Made by a program: the position numbers and the translations under genes
Part shown: positions 22,348 to 33,070 of the stretch, one piece after another
Layout of the letters: each line of letters opens with the position of its first letter
Position numbering within the stretch: position 1 is the first letter of the stretch
Notes under the pieces: model-generated
The model's database searches: none
The model's input: the letters and a program-made list of their open reading frames with translations, nothing else
What the model was told of the DNA's origin: nothing
Assembly: GCA_029876055.1 (NCBI GenBank)
Contig: CM056874.1
Location: 6,076,001 to 6,140,000, forward strand
Direction of reading: 5' to 3'
DNA length: 64,000 nucleotides
Source of the DNA: Madurella fahalii
Taxonomy: Eukaryota > Ascomycota > Sordariomycetes > Sordariales

Positions 22348-23598
22348 GATTGCGGAGCGTTGGGGCTGCGTTGCGCCGAGATGGGGCTGGCGGCAGGGGT
22401 GGGATAGCAGACGGTTTCCGGATCGCGAGCGTGTCCGGGATAGCTCGCGCACTGGGGGAGCAAAGCGCGTAATTGCACGGGTGATGGCCGTGCGGAAGTC
22501 CCGGCGATGCGTCAGCTCCGGATCTCGTGGGGAGTTGATGATCCCAACGGCAAGAGCGCGAGTGGTGGTGGTGGTGGTGGTGGTGGTGGTGGTGGTGGTG
22601 GTGGTGGTGGTGTTGGTGCGGTAGCGTCGGTTGCTGCGGTGGCTGGGAAAAGCGCCGGGAGCGGGAGAGCGAAGCAACTGCGATGCAGCGGGCGGACCGA
22701 CCGGGGCTCCCGAGGACCTAGCAAACGTGCAAAAGACGATCGCAAGCTTCGAACGAGTCACCCTGAGCCGTCGCTGGCCGGATGAGCGATGCTCGAGCGT
22801 CAATGGGTGATGGGAGCGATATTGTCGCAACGAAGTTGACAGCGATCAAAATTTCCGGAAACCGCGTCCGCCACCGGGGGGACAAGGAAAAACATGGGGT
22901 CCCAGCCACGTGATCTGGGCGGGTGAGGAGAAAAGAGGAGAAATGCTGTGGCTGGGGATGTCTTCCGGATTTCCAACCCTTGGCGATTGGCAGAGACATG
23001 CCGGGTCGTGTTCCCATACGCAATTCCATTACTCGGCAGCCTGCGCATAGCGCTCCTCTAATCAGAGCAAATCGCGAAAACACGAGCTCAGCTCATTGAC
23101 TTTCAACCATTGACTCATTAAGCTAACACGCTTCAGAGAGACTGTGACGCACCGCCAACCCACTTCTCCATGCTTCAAATGCCCGGGGTTTACAGGTTAT
23201 GAGTCGACTAGGAATTACCGCCTTGGGTAACCAGAGACTTGTCGTAATTGGCATTTCACCTCTCCCTTTCCCTTCGGCATATTACATTACGGGTAATGTC
23301 CCACCCACCCAGATACAAAGACTTATCGCCCCAACGCACCCAAACAACAAACGCCAGCGCTATGCATGAATCCGCAGCCTTGGACGAACTGCAGTTGTAC
23401 TATCGGGTAATTCGTAACGGATAGGGAGAGAATTTTCTTTCAACGTTCTAAAGAAATTGCCCCGCCTATTCGTCACGAGCTACCATATAATACAACTACG
23501 GATGGCCCGAGGCCGGTGCAAGGCAACGAAGCAAGGGGAAGGTAGGAATAAAGGGAAAAGAGAAAAAGAAAAGAGATCCGATTCGACTCCTGCCCCAT
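22348..23598. other. intergenic, promoter/leader of the BAH-PHD gene
   Basis: It contains the (GGT)n microsatellite at 22563-22612 in the probable leader of the BAH-PHD gene, and otherwise only short open frames. The right end is the 3' flank of the Atg22 gene. Confidence 0.5.
22563..22612. repeat. (GGT)n trinucleotide microsatellite
   Basis: About 16 near-perfect GGT units (ACC on the transcribed strand of the BAH-PHD gene), 215 bp upstream of its start codon, hence probably in the 5' untranslated region or core promoter. Confidence 0.92.
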
Positions 23599-25744
23599 TT
23601 ACCTCTGATCCGTCTCGGTCGACTCGTCATAGGCAGAGAGAATCCCTCGGCTCTCATCGTCGCTATCCCTCTCCGTCGTGTTTTCACCCGGCAGGACTTT
23701 GAATCCTTCGATGATCTCAGCCAGCTTCTCGCCCTCGCTCCGTCCCCGTTCCACATTGATGAACCATATCAGCGGCGCGGGTAGGCCCACAATCACGGCG
23801 AGGAACCAAAAGGCAGGCCGGATCTCCCCAGAGGCATCGATGATTGCCCCAACGATAGCAGGACCAAAGACGCTCGACCCCTTGTCGGTGATGGCGTAGA
23901 GTGCGTAGAATGCCGCCTCGGACCCGGGAGGGATCAGTTCTCCGTAGAGCGAACGACAATACCCGCTAAGACCGCCAAGCACAAACCCGTAGACGGCGGC
24001 TAGGGGGTACATCTCCCACGGCTGCTGTAGGCCAAAAACACCCCAGTTCTTGACGAATGGGATATACCCCATCAGACCATATATCGGGATGATCTCAAAC
24101 AGGGCGATGCAGGCGAGAATGGTCTGGTGGGCCTGAAGGCCGAACCGCCGCGAAATGAACGACCACGAAAAAGCGCCGACGATGCCGGCCGTCGTTGATA
24201 TCACATTGATCATCCCCAGTGCCCACGCCTCCATATGCAGCTGGGTCTTTGCAAAGAGAATCGCCGTCGAGGAAGTAGTGGCGATTGCGTCCGACAGCAG
24301 AAACCAACCGCCCAGGAAAAGTAGAACATCGACAAGCCGCCTCGCCAGCCGGACCGTTCGGAAAAGAGATCTCCAAGCGTAGAAGGTGTAAGATACAAAG
24401 GCGCGTATGCCCTTGCGATTCGACGATGCTGGCAGTGGAGGTCCCGGTCGCGGGCGGAGCCACATAGCCGCGGGGACCGTGAACAATGCCCACCAGGCCC
24501 CGACGACAAAGAGGACCACTCGCTGTGACCAGGTCGAGTTCTTCATCTGAATGAGGATGAAGATGGCGACGCACTGCAGGAATAATCCCGCGATATAGCC
24601 AATCCCAATGCCTTTGGCCGAGATCTGCGTCGACAGGTTCAGCTCCTGGGAAGTCAGTTCCTCACGGGTGCGCACCCGCGACAGGTCGTGCCCGCCTTCT
24701 GTTGGGTCCGTCGGCAACAAGGCTGCTGTTGAGTCCACCATGGCCCTTTCTGCATCTTGATCCAGCGAGGAGGCATCGTCAGCGTGGTGTGATCGACCAT
24801 TGGGGACAATGTTCTGGGTAACCTCGGCCTCTGCGTGGCTAATCTCAGGGTGGTGTCTCACGAGAAGTGGCAAGAATGAGTTTAGAAGTACAAACGAGGC
24901 GCCAAAGGAGGTGTTCGAGATGATGGCGAGGAGAGCGCCGAGCAGGTAAACACCTTTCGAGACGAAAATGTAAAGCATGACGGCAGAGCTCCCGATCCAC
25001 CCGAAGGCGAGCAGCAGCTTCTTTCGGTAGTTGCCATGGTCCGCCGCGCAGCTTATGCTGACAACCAGGAGTGCCTGTATCAGGACGCTAACGCTGAACG
25101 TATACATGGCGAAGCTCGCCGTGTTTATCTCCATACCCAGCACGTAGACAATACACTGCCCGCCGTCGTATGGGTTCTTGTCAGAGCTCGGGCCGCAGGG
25201 CGACTTTCGATCCGAGAGGAGGACGCCATTTTCCCGGGCTAAGCTCTCGAGCAATATCGGGATGAAAGACCCTGCTGGCTCGTAAGTTGCTGGACTGATG
25301 AATTGATACTAGGGTTGAAGGGTGGAGCGAGGGATGTGGAGCGGAAGTGATGGACGGACGTACCAATTCCTACGACACGCTGTTAGCTCAAAAACATGTA
25401 ATAAGGGTTCTCCCCAGTGCTCAATCTAACTGACCACAGATGACATAGACTTCGGCGGCGAAGGCATATGCATACCATCCGGCAAGCTCTTTCGGGCTGG
25501 TCGGCCGGGTGTCGTCGCCGGGATAGCGAGCTGGCGGTAGGAATAGGCTGCCGCTCTCGCTGCCACTCCTGCTTCGACTGCCGCTCATTATGCCAAAATC
25601 CTCCAGGGAGGCGTCGCTGGATCGCTCGTCGTCGGCCTCGAAGGAAGATGAGTGCGATCGGAACGAGCGCTTCGACACTTGCGAGAGTCGAGAAAACAAG
25701 CGTGGAGCGGGCGGCGGTCGGCGAGGTTCGCTTCGGGGCGCCAT
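23599..25744 (-). CDS. ATG22: Atg22-type vacuolar amino acid effluxer
   Basis: Atg22 is a multi-spanning vacuolar membrane protein that exports amino acids released by autophagic breakdown. Three exons: 25744-25435, a 6-nt micro-exon 25369-25364 (GAATTG), and 25271-23599. Introns are 65 bp (GTCAGT...GTAG) and 92 bp (GTACGT...GCAG). The micro-exon completes VYVIC-GIG-SFIPILLESLAREN, the conserved Atg22 segment at the first membrane span; leaving it out loses two residues of that block but keeps frame. The 662-residue product has about 12 hydrophobic spans, a charged loop after the fourth (ISHAEAEVTQNIV...LLPTD), and the family block YGFVLGGLSGYCRSLYGELIPPGSEAAFYALYAITDKGSS. Start at MAPRSEP is preferred; an in-frame Met at 25789 is the alternative. 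A Ser/Arg-rich N-terminus precedes the first span. Confidence 0.93.
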
Positions 25745-27909
25745 CGCCCAAGTCAGCCGCCGGCAGGCGCTGCGCTGCGCACCTACCACCAGGTTCCTGG
25801 GGCCACCTGACGCTGTCCAACGTCAGCCCTGCGAGCACCAAGCTACTCGGCTGTCAACCCCACTGCAGTGCTGCCAGTAGACCTAGGGCAATTAAGCCGC
25901 CCCGGAACTGCTGGGGAAATCGAAGCTGCAAAGTCGTGTTTTGGGCAGACAACGACTGTGTAAAAGGGCCGTCTGAATCGCGTCCGATAGGCTGCCTCGT
26001 TAACCGCGATCCGGTTGAGGAAATTGAGAGCGCAGTCGGATCCAGGTCGATGAAATCGCCGTCACAAGGGTCGCCGGCCACTGCGGTACCATGTTTTAAG
26101 ACGTTTTGAGGTGCTGCGGAGCTGCTAAGCTACTGTCTGCTGACGTGGTTACAGGAACAGGGGAATCGAGGCTCGATGTTGTCGAGAGGCCAGGCCCCAG
26201 TTATGTATTGTACTGCACGATGGATGGGGCTGGGCAACCACTACCGGATGAATGGCTTGCGGAATCTGGGGAGCATAAGCGGGTGCGTTGATCGCGAGCC
26301 GCCCTGAGTGCCACCCGTACCGCCAGATCTTGATCCTCTGGGATCGCGCTGCTTGTGGAAGATTTATTGGGGGTTCCCACCCTGTTCGCAACACGGCTTT
26401 TATCGCTCGGCGCCTTGACCCTCTCGTTGGCTTTACCTGCTGAGATCAGGAACCCAGAGTCACCGAGTTCATCGGAATCGTGAGACGAGGTGTTCCTCTT
26501 GGGAGCTAGTCGGCGAACACATGCAGACATCATGCAGGGCCGATCTCCCTCGATGCCTTGGTGGCGGTTTGGCAACTGCAGGCCAGCCAAAACTGATCAC
26601 GCTGCCGATAGGATAAGACCTAACCCGGAATGGCTGCCGGATAAGACACCCAAACTGGGCACTGAGCACCTAGTGATATCCTCCATCGACCTCAACCCTA
26701 TTCCTAAACTCTCGGCACATCATGGATCCCCCATATCCCTGCCAAGGCCAGCAGGAGGGGCAATGACGATGTGCCCCGTTGCATCGCGCAAGCCAGGATC
26801 TTCCCGGGATTTCGCGAACCATCCCAACCCTGTTCAGGACCTTTACAGGAGGCCGTCCAACTATGGGTCCAGCGTTGGGCTTCGGCAGAGGGCGGAAACG
26901 ATGTAGGAACCGAGTTACTTCCCTGGTCGAATAACGCCTTGACCCATCCCAAGGCGTCTTTGACACACATTCTAGCCTTCTTTCATTCTATCTCGTCGGA
27001 CTCGTTGTAGTCTTGCTTGGATTGGGGGGGCGGTTCCACGCGCCGTACTAATCAAGTGGACTTATTACGGTAGCACAGCGCCTAGGCCGAGTTCCTAGCC
27101 CAACAACGGAGTCATCTGACCCTCGTGACCAGTATTTACACTGCTCAAGCACCGGTGAGTAATAATAAAGAAGTTAGCGTGGCAGCATGCGGCGGTGGCA
27201 AGTCCGGTGACATTGTGTTGGACAACTGCGTATACGCCCGAAAAGATGACTTATAGTTATTGGGCTATGACATTAGAATGGGATACCAAAGGCGGATAGA
27301 TTAGGGAGGGGGGATGGATCGTTCCGCACTGAAGTCTCCTAAGAAACAGGTTTAGCATTAGTCGTCTTCAGAATCAGGTCGTCCGAGTTTGGAGCGTTTG
27401 CGTTTCGACAAAACCGGGATGTGACGGGGAACCAAAGCCGACATCGCCTTGTTGAGTGGCATCTGTGTAACCCTGCACCGCGCGGGAGAGGGGTTGAGAC
27501 TTGGAGAATTCGAGGCCTGCAACCAGGCTCAATAAACAGCTACTCTGAGCTTTCTGCTGCAGGTACAGTACCAAACAGTGAGCATGGCTCACCTTAAACC
27601 TCACCTAGATCATAAAAATCGGGATAATAGCTCGAAAACCAAGGAAACCAACTCAACCTCAGCAGTTCAATAATTGACGACACTCAATCCCAAGCGAAAT
27701 AACATTCAAGTAGACGAGATGAATCCTTAACCTCCCCATTACTCGAGCATGGAATTTGCTCACAAGAGGAATCTGCAGTCATGTGTCCGTGTTGGTGGTA
27801 TCAGCGCGAAGAAAAGCAGACCAAAAACAAAATTAAAAGCAAAGCAAACTACTGGGCCAAGCGGTAACCAGCGTTCCTACCACCCCACAAGGTCCCCCGT
27901 CCCACCTCA
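25745..27909. other. intergenic, no gene seen
   Basis: About 2.2 kb covering the Atg22 promoter side and the 3' flank of the DUF3602 gene. Several open frames of 60-140 codons occur on both strands with no recognisable motifs. No tRNA, repeat array or transposon end was seen. Confidence 0.5.
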
Positions 27910-28558
27910 TCACTTCTTAAAAAAACCATAAATCTTCTTCTTCCACTTGTCGGCCAGGCCCACGGGCGCCTCACCCCCATTGGTGGTCTTCTTGTTCGCA
28001 ATGTGCTCGTTGCCGGCACCGCCCCGTCCGGTATGATAGTCGGCGTTGTCTTGGCTGGGCCGGATTGCCGCCTCGGGGATGAGGTCCTTGTCGGCCCGGG
28101 TCGTCTGCTTGACGCCCGCATCGCCGATGTTGGCCGCTCCTGTTTTTGTTTCGCAAGTCAGCTTTTAGCTTCTCCACTATGATCTCCTCCGCCCAGCCAG
28201 GGTCCCGGTTTTCTGGGGCACTGGATTGATCTCCCTTATCGCTAACCCGAGCCTTGGCATGCAATGTGGGGTTTGGGTGCTGTAAGCCTGGTTGTGATAA
28301 CGAAGCCAAATGCCTTTGTTGATTTGTGGAATGCAAGTCATGAAGGTTGATTGTTCCATTTCCGTGTTTTGGGGCTGGGCCGGCGAAGAAGAATACGGAG
28401 AAAGGTGTGTGCGTACCTCCACGACCAGTGCTGAAAGCTCCGTCTCCGTGGCTGCCCTCAGCGCCAACACGAACCACCTCTCCATCGACATACTTGGTAT
28501 CATCGGGATTGATGTTGCCGGCGCCGCCGCGGCCGTGAGAAACTTCGGGAGCTGCCAT
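27910..28558 (-). CDS. small DUF3602 protein with GRGGAGN repeats
   Basis: Two exons, 28558-28417 and 28139-27910, encode 123 residues. The protein repeats the motif that defines this fungal family: SHGRGGAGNI near the start, STGRGGAANI across the splice junction, and HTGRGGAGNEHI near the end. It closes with a basic, aromatic tail, LADKWKKKIYGFFKK. Yeast Par32, in the same family, is a phosphoprotein that responds to rapamycin and regulates ammonium transporters; whether this one does is unknown. The intron is 277 bp (donor GTACGC, branch CTGAC, acceptor CAG), the longest in the window. The frame stays open through it, so an intron-retaining mRNA would encode a different C-terminus of about 195 residues in total. 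The call depends on the repeated motif restored exactly at the junction. Confidence 0.8.
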
Positions 28559-29642
28559 CTCGCCGTCGGTTTTCCAAGCCGAGAACGAGGAGATTCTGAG
28601 GGTGTGCGGGTGGGAGAAAATCGGGTTTCTTTTGGTATTTGGTGGGCTGATCTTGGAAGTTTGCGAAAGGTAAGGAGCTGAGGCGGCAGAAGGCGCGATC
28701 GCCTTATAACGCAATCTAGCTGCACAGGTCAGGCACACAAGAATGCCCAGGCTGCCCTGTAGCACAGGAGATCCTACAACAGAATCAATGATTGGTAGGC
28801 AAAGATCATGCCATGGCTCCCTTTCCTACTGTAGTGTAGCAACCACATGCTGAAAGCGGGAGCGTGAGAGATAACGAACTATGCCAAGACCTGAAAGCCT
28901 GGGAAGCACGGGCTTGCTGCTTTTGATACGCATAAGCACGTCCCAGGGGAATGCTTCAGAACTGCTAATTACATATCCGCCGCAAAAACCCCCCACGCTC
29001 TGCCTAAGGTACCCTAGATATCTTGGAAATTTGACCAAACAAACACACTGGGCATCAGAGCACCAACCACCGGACTATAATCTGAGAGGGCTATAAATCG
29101 CTCTCGGTTAGCATCTCGATCATATCTAGATTTCCATGCAGCAATCCGAGGAAACCATGCCATTAAGCCCTTGTTCTATCAACCATGCTGGACATTGCTG
29201 AGCCACTCAGCTTCAGCTCCAGACGGCAAACCAAACCATATTACGTACCTGATTTAGAACAGACAAGATATGAGATACTTTCCACGCGCATTGCGCCTTA
29301 AGAAAGGAACAAGTTCACGAGTGACCCATTCAAGCATCTTCCCAAACAGTGCGGCAGCTCAAAGCCAGTTATTCAAGTGCAGATGCTCGGGTTACGATAC
29401 ATGTTAACCTCACAGATTACGATGGCGCAAGGCATTTCCAGTGTCAAACTTGGATTTGGAGTCACAAGCTGCGCGCCTCGAGCTTCCACCCACCGACTGT
29501 GTAGTGTAGAACCCCTACAGGAGCTGCAAGATAAGATAAGAGCTCCCAAACTCCTGCCAAGACCCTAATCCTGGTGCAGTAATAGTCTCAATCCCCTTTT
29601 TGTTGCAAAGTGTAAGAGGTCCAATACCAACAATGCCGCCTC
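28559..29642. other. intergenic, no gene seen
   Basis: Promoter side of the DUF3602 gene and 3' flank of the RBR ligase gene. It includes a CTAAGGTACCCTAG-like element near 29005 of the kind scattered in fungal intergenic DNA. No coding potential recognised. Confidence 0.5.
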
Positions 29643-32018
29643 CTAGATCGCGTGGTAGAAGGGCTCATCATCCGAGATGTTCAATAAGCTCGCCTCATCG
29701 CCCTCATCGCCCTCATCGCCCTCATCGCCCTCGTCGCCCTCGTCCCCCTCGTCGCCCTCGCCACCATTTTCTCTCTCAACCAGCTCCGTCTCGGCTAAGA
29801 GCCTCTTCCGCTCAGCAACAACCAGCTCCAGCCACTTCTCCTCGGCTACGTGCTTCCTCCTCAGCGCCCTCTCCCGCGCCGCCAGCATCTCATTCTGCCG
29901 CTGGCGCATGGTCTCCATGAGTTCTTCGCGGACTGCCAGCTCCTCCTCGACAGCGTAACGAGCCGCCTCGAGTTCGTTGTCTCTCCATTTGCACCACCTG
30001 TGCCACCGCTCATCGTTCTTCATCATGTATGCGCTCATTGCCTGACGGAACTGCTGCTCGCCGCCCGCCTTGTTTCCCCAGAAAGCGCCAAGTGCCTTGT
30101 GATACTCTGCCTCGAGCTGCTTCTCCCAGGCCAGCCGGGCGTGATACTCCCGCTCCAGCTCCCGCTCGACGCGCCCGATCTGTTCGGCCGTCGACGACCG
30201 CAGCCTCGCCAGCTCGTGCTCCTGCTCCGACGCAAGGCTGCCGCGCTCTCCGGCGCTACGCCCCGCAGACTGCCTCCGCTCCTTCTCGTGCATGCTCATC
30301 AGAACAGCCCTCTGCACGTTCTCAATCTCCCCCAGCACCTCCCGTAGCCCCTGGTACCTCTGGCCCAGCTCCACAAGCCTCGCCTCCTCGCGGCGGGCCC
30401 TCTCCTCGGCCCTCCTCCTCCTCCTCCTCTCCTCGCGCCTCGCGGCCGCCGCGGCGCGGGCCTCGTTTCGCTTGCGCTCCTCGGCGCGCTCGTACTCGTC
30501 GATGAGCCGCAGCGCGTTGCGCAGCCACTCGTCCTCGGCGCCGTCGCGGGCGTGGCGCTGGGCGCGGCGCTCGGCGGCGCGGCGCTTGACGGCGTCGAGG
30601 TCGAGGGCGGTGCAGGCGCAGGTGCGCCAGCGGGCGCCGCAGACGTAGCAGAAGTGGGCGCCGCACCGGCACGTCATGTGCTGGCAGGCCTCGCGGTGCT
30701 CCACCAGGATGCCGCAGTCGAGGCACCGCCGCCACCCTTCCTCGGCCGCCAGCCGCTCCACCAGCTGCCGCCCCGTGTCCCGCGGGCACTCGCCCCGCCC
30801 GGGCTCGTGCGGCGGCTGCTGCCGGCACAACACGCACATGGCGTGCCCGCGCCGGCACCGCGCCGTCTGGCTGGCCCCGTCCACCGACCGGATCCATTCC
30901 CCGCAGTCCGGCGTGCTGCAGTAGATGCGGTCCTCGGTCGGGATGGAGAGCTCCTCGTGGGTCTCCTTGTAGCGCCGCAGGAGGCCGCGGGAGGCGTGCT
31001 TGGCGATGGTCCGGTAGGGGACCGGGTTGAGGCAGCACTTGGGCGGCCACTGCGCCTGGTTCTCGATGGCGGTCGTGATAAGCATCTCGAAGCACTCCTT
31101 GCAGTAGAGGTGGCAGACCGTCTTGATGCCTTCTTTGGGCTTGAGGTCTTCGAAGCACGAGACGCAGGTCCTGCGTTGTGGTTCAGTCAGCTTTTTACGT
31201 GACCCTTGGACTCACGGTTGGTTTCGACCGGTGGGTACTTGCCGTTCGTCCAAGCTGGAGTCGGAGCTCGCGACTGCTCGTGGCTTCACGTGGATGGTCT
31301 TGTAGATGAGCTGTGTGAAAGCGCTTGGGGGGTCGTGTTGTCTATTGCCGCCGCCGGCGGAGAGATCGTCTATCGGTGCGGTCTCCGCTGCTCTGCTGCT
31401 CTCGCCTTTGGTTCCTCCCCGATGGAACATGCGCCGCAGTTTAAAACGGGAGCGTGGCTTGGCCAATCCACTATCTTGTCCCGTTTCCGCCGCGGGAGTG
31501 ACTTGGATACTCGGTATTACCGACCCATGGCTCTCTGCGCTAGCCCTACCAGTATTAGCAAGCCCCTTGCCCTTGATGTCTTCTCCTGCTTCGGCCTCGG
31601 CCTCGGCCGCAGCTCGTCTCCATGTATCTACCTCCTGCTGGGCCAGTAGTGCCGCTTCATCGGCCCTTTCTTTCTCAAGGTGAATCTGCTCGGCGATGTT
31701 CTCGAGGGCGGATTCGACTATTTCCCTGATTGTTTCAGGCGTCGAGCTGGGTAGGTGTGTTAGGGCTGCCGAAGGAGGAGGGTAAGTGGATATGTCCGGG
31801 TCTAATTCTTCTTCTTCTTCTTCTTCTTCTTCTTCCTCTCCTCCTTCGGGTTGCTCCTGTTCGTGTCCCGGCTCGGTGGGTCGTTGTTCGCCTTCCAACT
31901 CTAGATAGACCTCCTCGATTGGTTGTGTCCGTGGGATGGAGCCGGATATGTCGCGGCTACTGGCCATGTTTTGGTTATGCAGTATGGCCGAGGCTAGCAG
32001 CATCTTTTCCTCCGCCAT
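29643..32018 (-). CDS. RBR-type E3 ubiquitin ligase
   Basis: RING-between-RING ligases take ubiquitin from an E2 onto a RING2 cysteine before passing it to substrate. Exon 1 is 32018-31216 and exon 2 is 31170-29643. The 45-bp intron (GTGAGT, branch CTGAC, CAG) sits exactly before the first RING cysteine pair (TCVSC). In the 776-residue model the order is: acidic, Ser-rich N-terminus with a Glu run; basic linker (KPRSRFKLRRMF); RING1 (about 270-320, CHLYCKEC); IBR (about 350-403); RING2 (about 417-453), with CLDCG, catalytic candidate Cys430 in EACQHMTC, and CRCGAHFCYVCG. A long charged coiled coil rich in Arg/Glu/Ala follows, then seven GDE repeats near the end. RBR proteins of this build are numerous in filamentous fungi; no substrate is implied. 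The start is uncertain: in-frame Mets lie at 32186 and between it and 32018. Confidence 0.85.
29695..29762 (-). repeat. in-frame GAT/GAC-GAG-GGC nonanucleotide repeat (Gly-Asp-Glu)7
   Basis: About seven tandem nine-base units encode Gly-Asp-Glu near the C-terminus of the RBR ligase, making a strongly acidic tail. The units are nearly identical in DNA, so copy number is probably variable among strains. Confidence 0.88.
31805..31840 (-). repeat. in-frame GAA repeat (poly-Glu)
   Basis: A run of TTCTTC units on the plus strand encodes about 12 consecutive Glu residues in the N-terminal acidic region of the RBR ligase. Confidence 0.88.
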
Positions 32019-33070
32019 TCGCGCAGAACTAGGCCCGGCTTGAGTTGTTGGGGTCGTTGGGCCTACTAGGGCCCAGAATATAGAGGTCATGGCCATTACT
32101 TGGGTTGAAGCTGTAGGGGATTCGGGCCAAGAAACAATGGTAATGTGAAGGATCAAAGCGGCGAATTGCAATAGGAAGTTGATCACACTTGTAAATATAG
32201 TCGCCCGTGCATGAGAGGGTAAAGGCAGTGAGTTAGTACAACGCCCGGCCGTGTGGAAGAATAGACTAAGGGATAGTCTGAGATGCTAGTGCCCAAATGT
32301 GATGGTAATAATACGTCAGGGATGAACAGAGGTGTAGGAAAGCACAGAGTAAAAACGCAGAATGCCAAAACCTACCACTACATACCCGCCGAGGGCCTGT
32401 CTGCCATCATTTACTGATGGCGGAGCTGCTACTCCCTAGCCCTCCCCAGCCCCTAACCAGGCGTTCCGCGCTCCTTGAGAAAAAGGCTCCATTGCTCGGC
32501 TGGGATGTTTGCAGTCACCGAGGCAGTTTTGCGGCTACCGAAGGGGGATAAGCAATCGGGTCATATACGCCTGCTAACTCCGACACGCTTGAAACCACCG
32601 GGCTAGTGTTTGCCAATTGAAAAAACGTGTCGCATTGGTGGAGGTTGTGCCCAGCTTCAGCCCGGAGGCAGTGCTCGCGTTGCGCAGTATTAGTTACCTA
32701 CCTAACCGTGGCTGTGTGCTTCGTCGAGGACACTGAAACTGGAAAACAGCCGAGGGTCTCATTGGTGAACATCCATCGATTTGCCTGACTGAGAAAACTG
32801 CTAATCCAGCATTATGCTCAGTCCGGGGGCCCCGCCAGCTGTATCTTTACACCTACTTATGATTGGAGCACACCCTCCGAGTTGCATACAGCTCGAAAGT
32901 GGCGGCATATAGTGTAAATCTCGCAGTTCATCGGTCTGTTATGTGTTAGCTGCGACACCATGTCGGGCATTTCGCCTCGAGCATGTCAGTCGTTGCCCCA
33001 CCACTCCACAAGCCTTCTCCCAACACAAATAGACCCGAGAGTATCTTGCGCCGCAGGGCTCTCTTAACTC
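32019..33070. other. intergenic, promoter side of the RBR gene
   Basis: An N-terminal extension of the RBR ligase could reach 32186. Beyond that no coding sequence is recognisable. The right end is the 3' flank of the FAH-family gene. Confidence 0.5.

Noticed and set aside
22507..22785. Plus-strand frame with a poly-Gly stretch
   Set aside because: It is created by translating the (GGT)n microsatellite; the flanks carry no motif.
30552..31202. 216-codon plus-strand frame opposite the RBR ligase
   Set aside because: Mirror of the RING/IBR coding region; Ala/Val/Gly/Pro-rich with no motif of its own.
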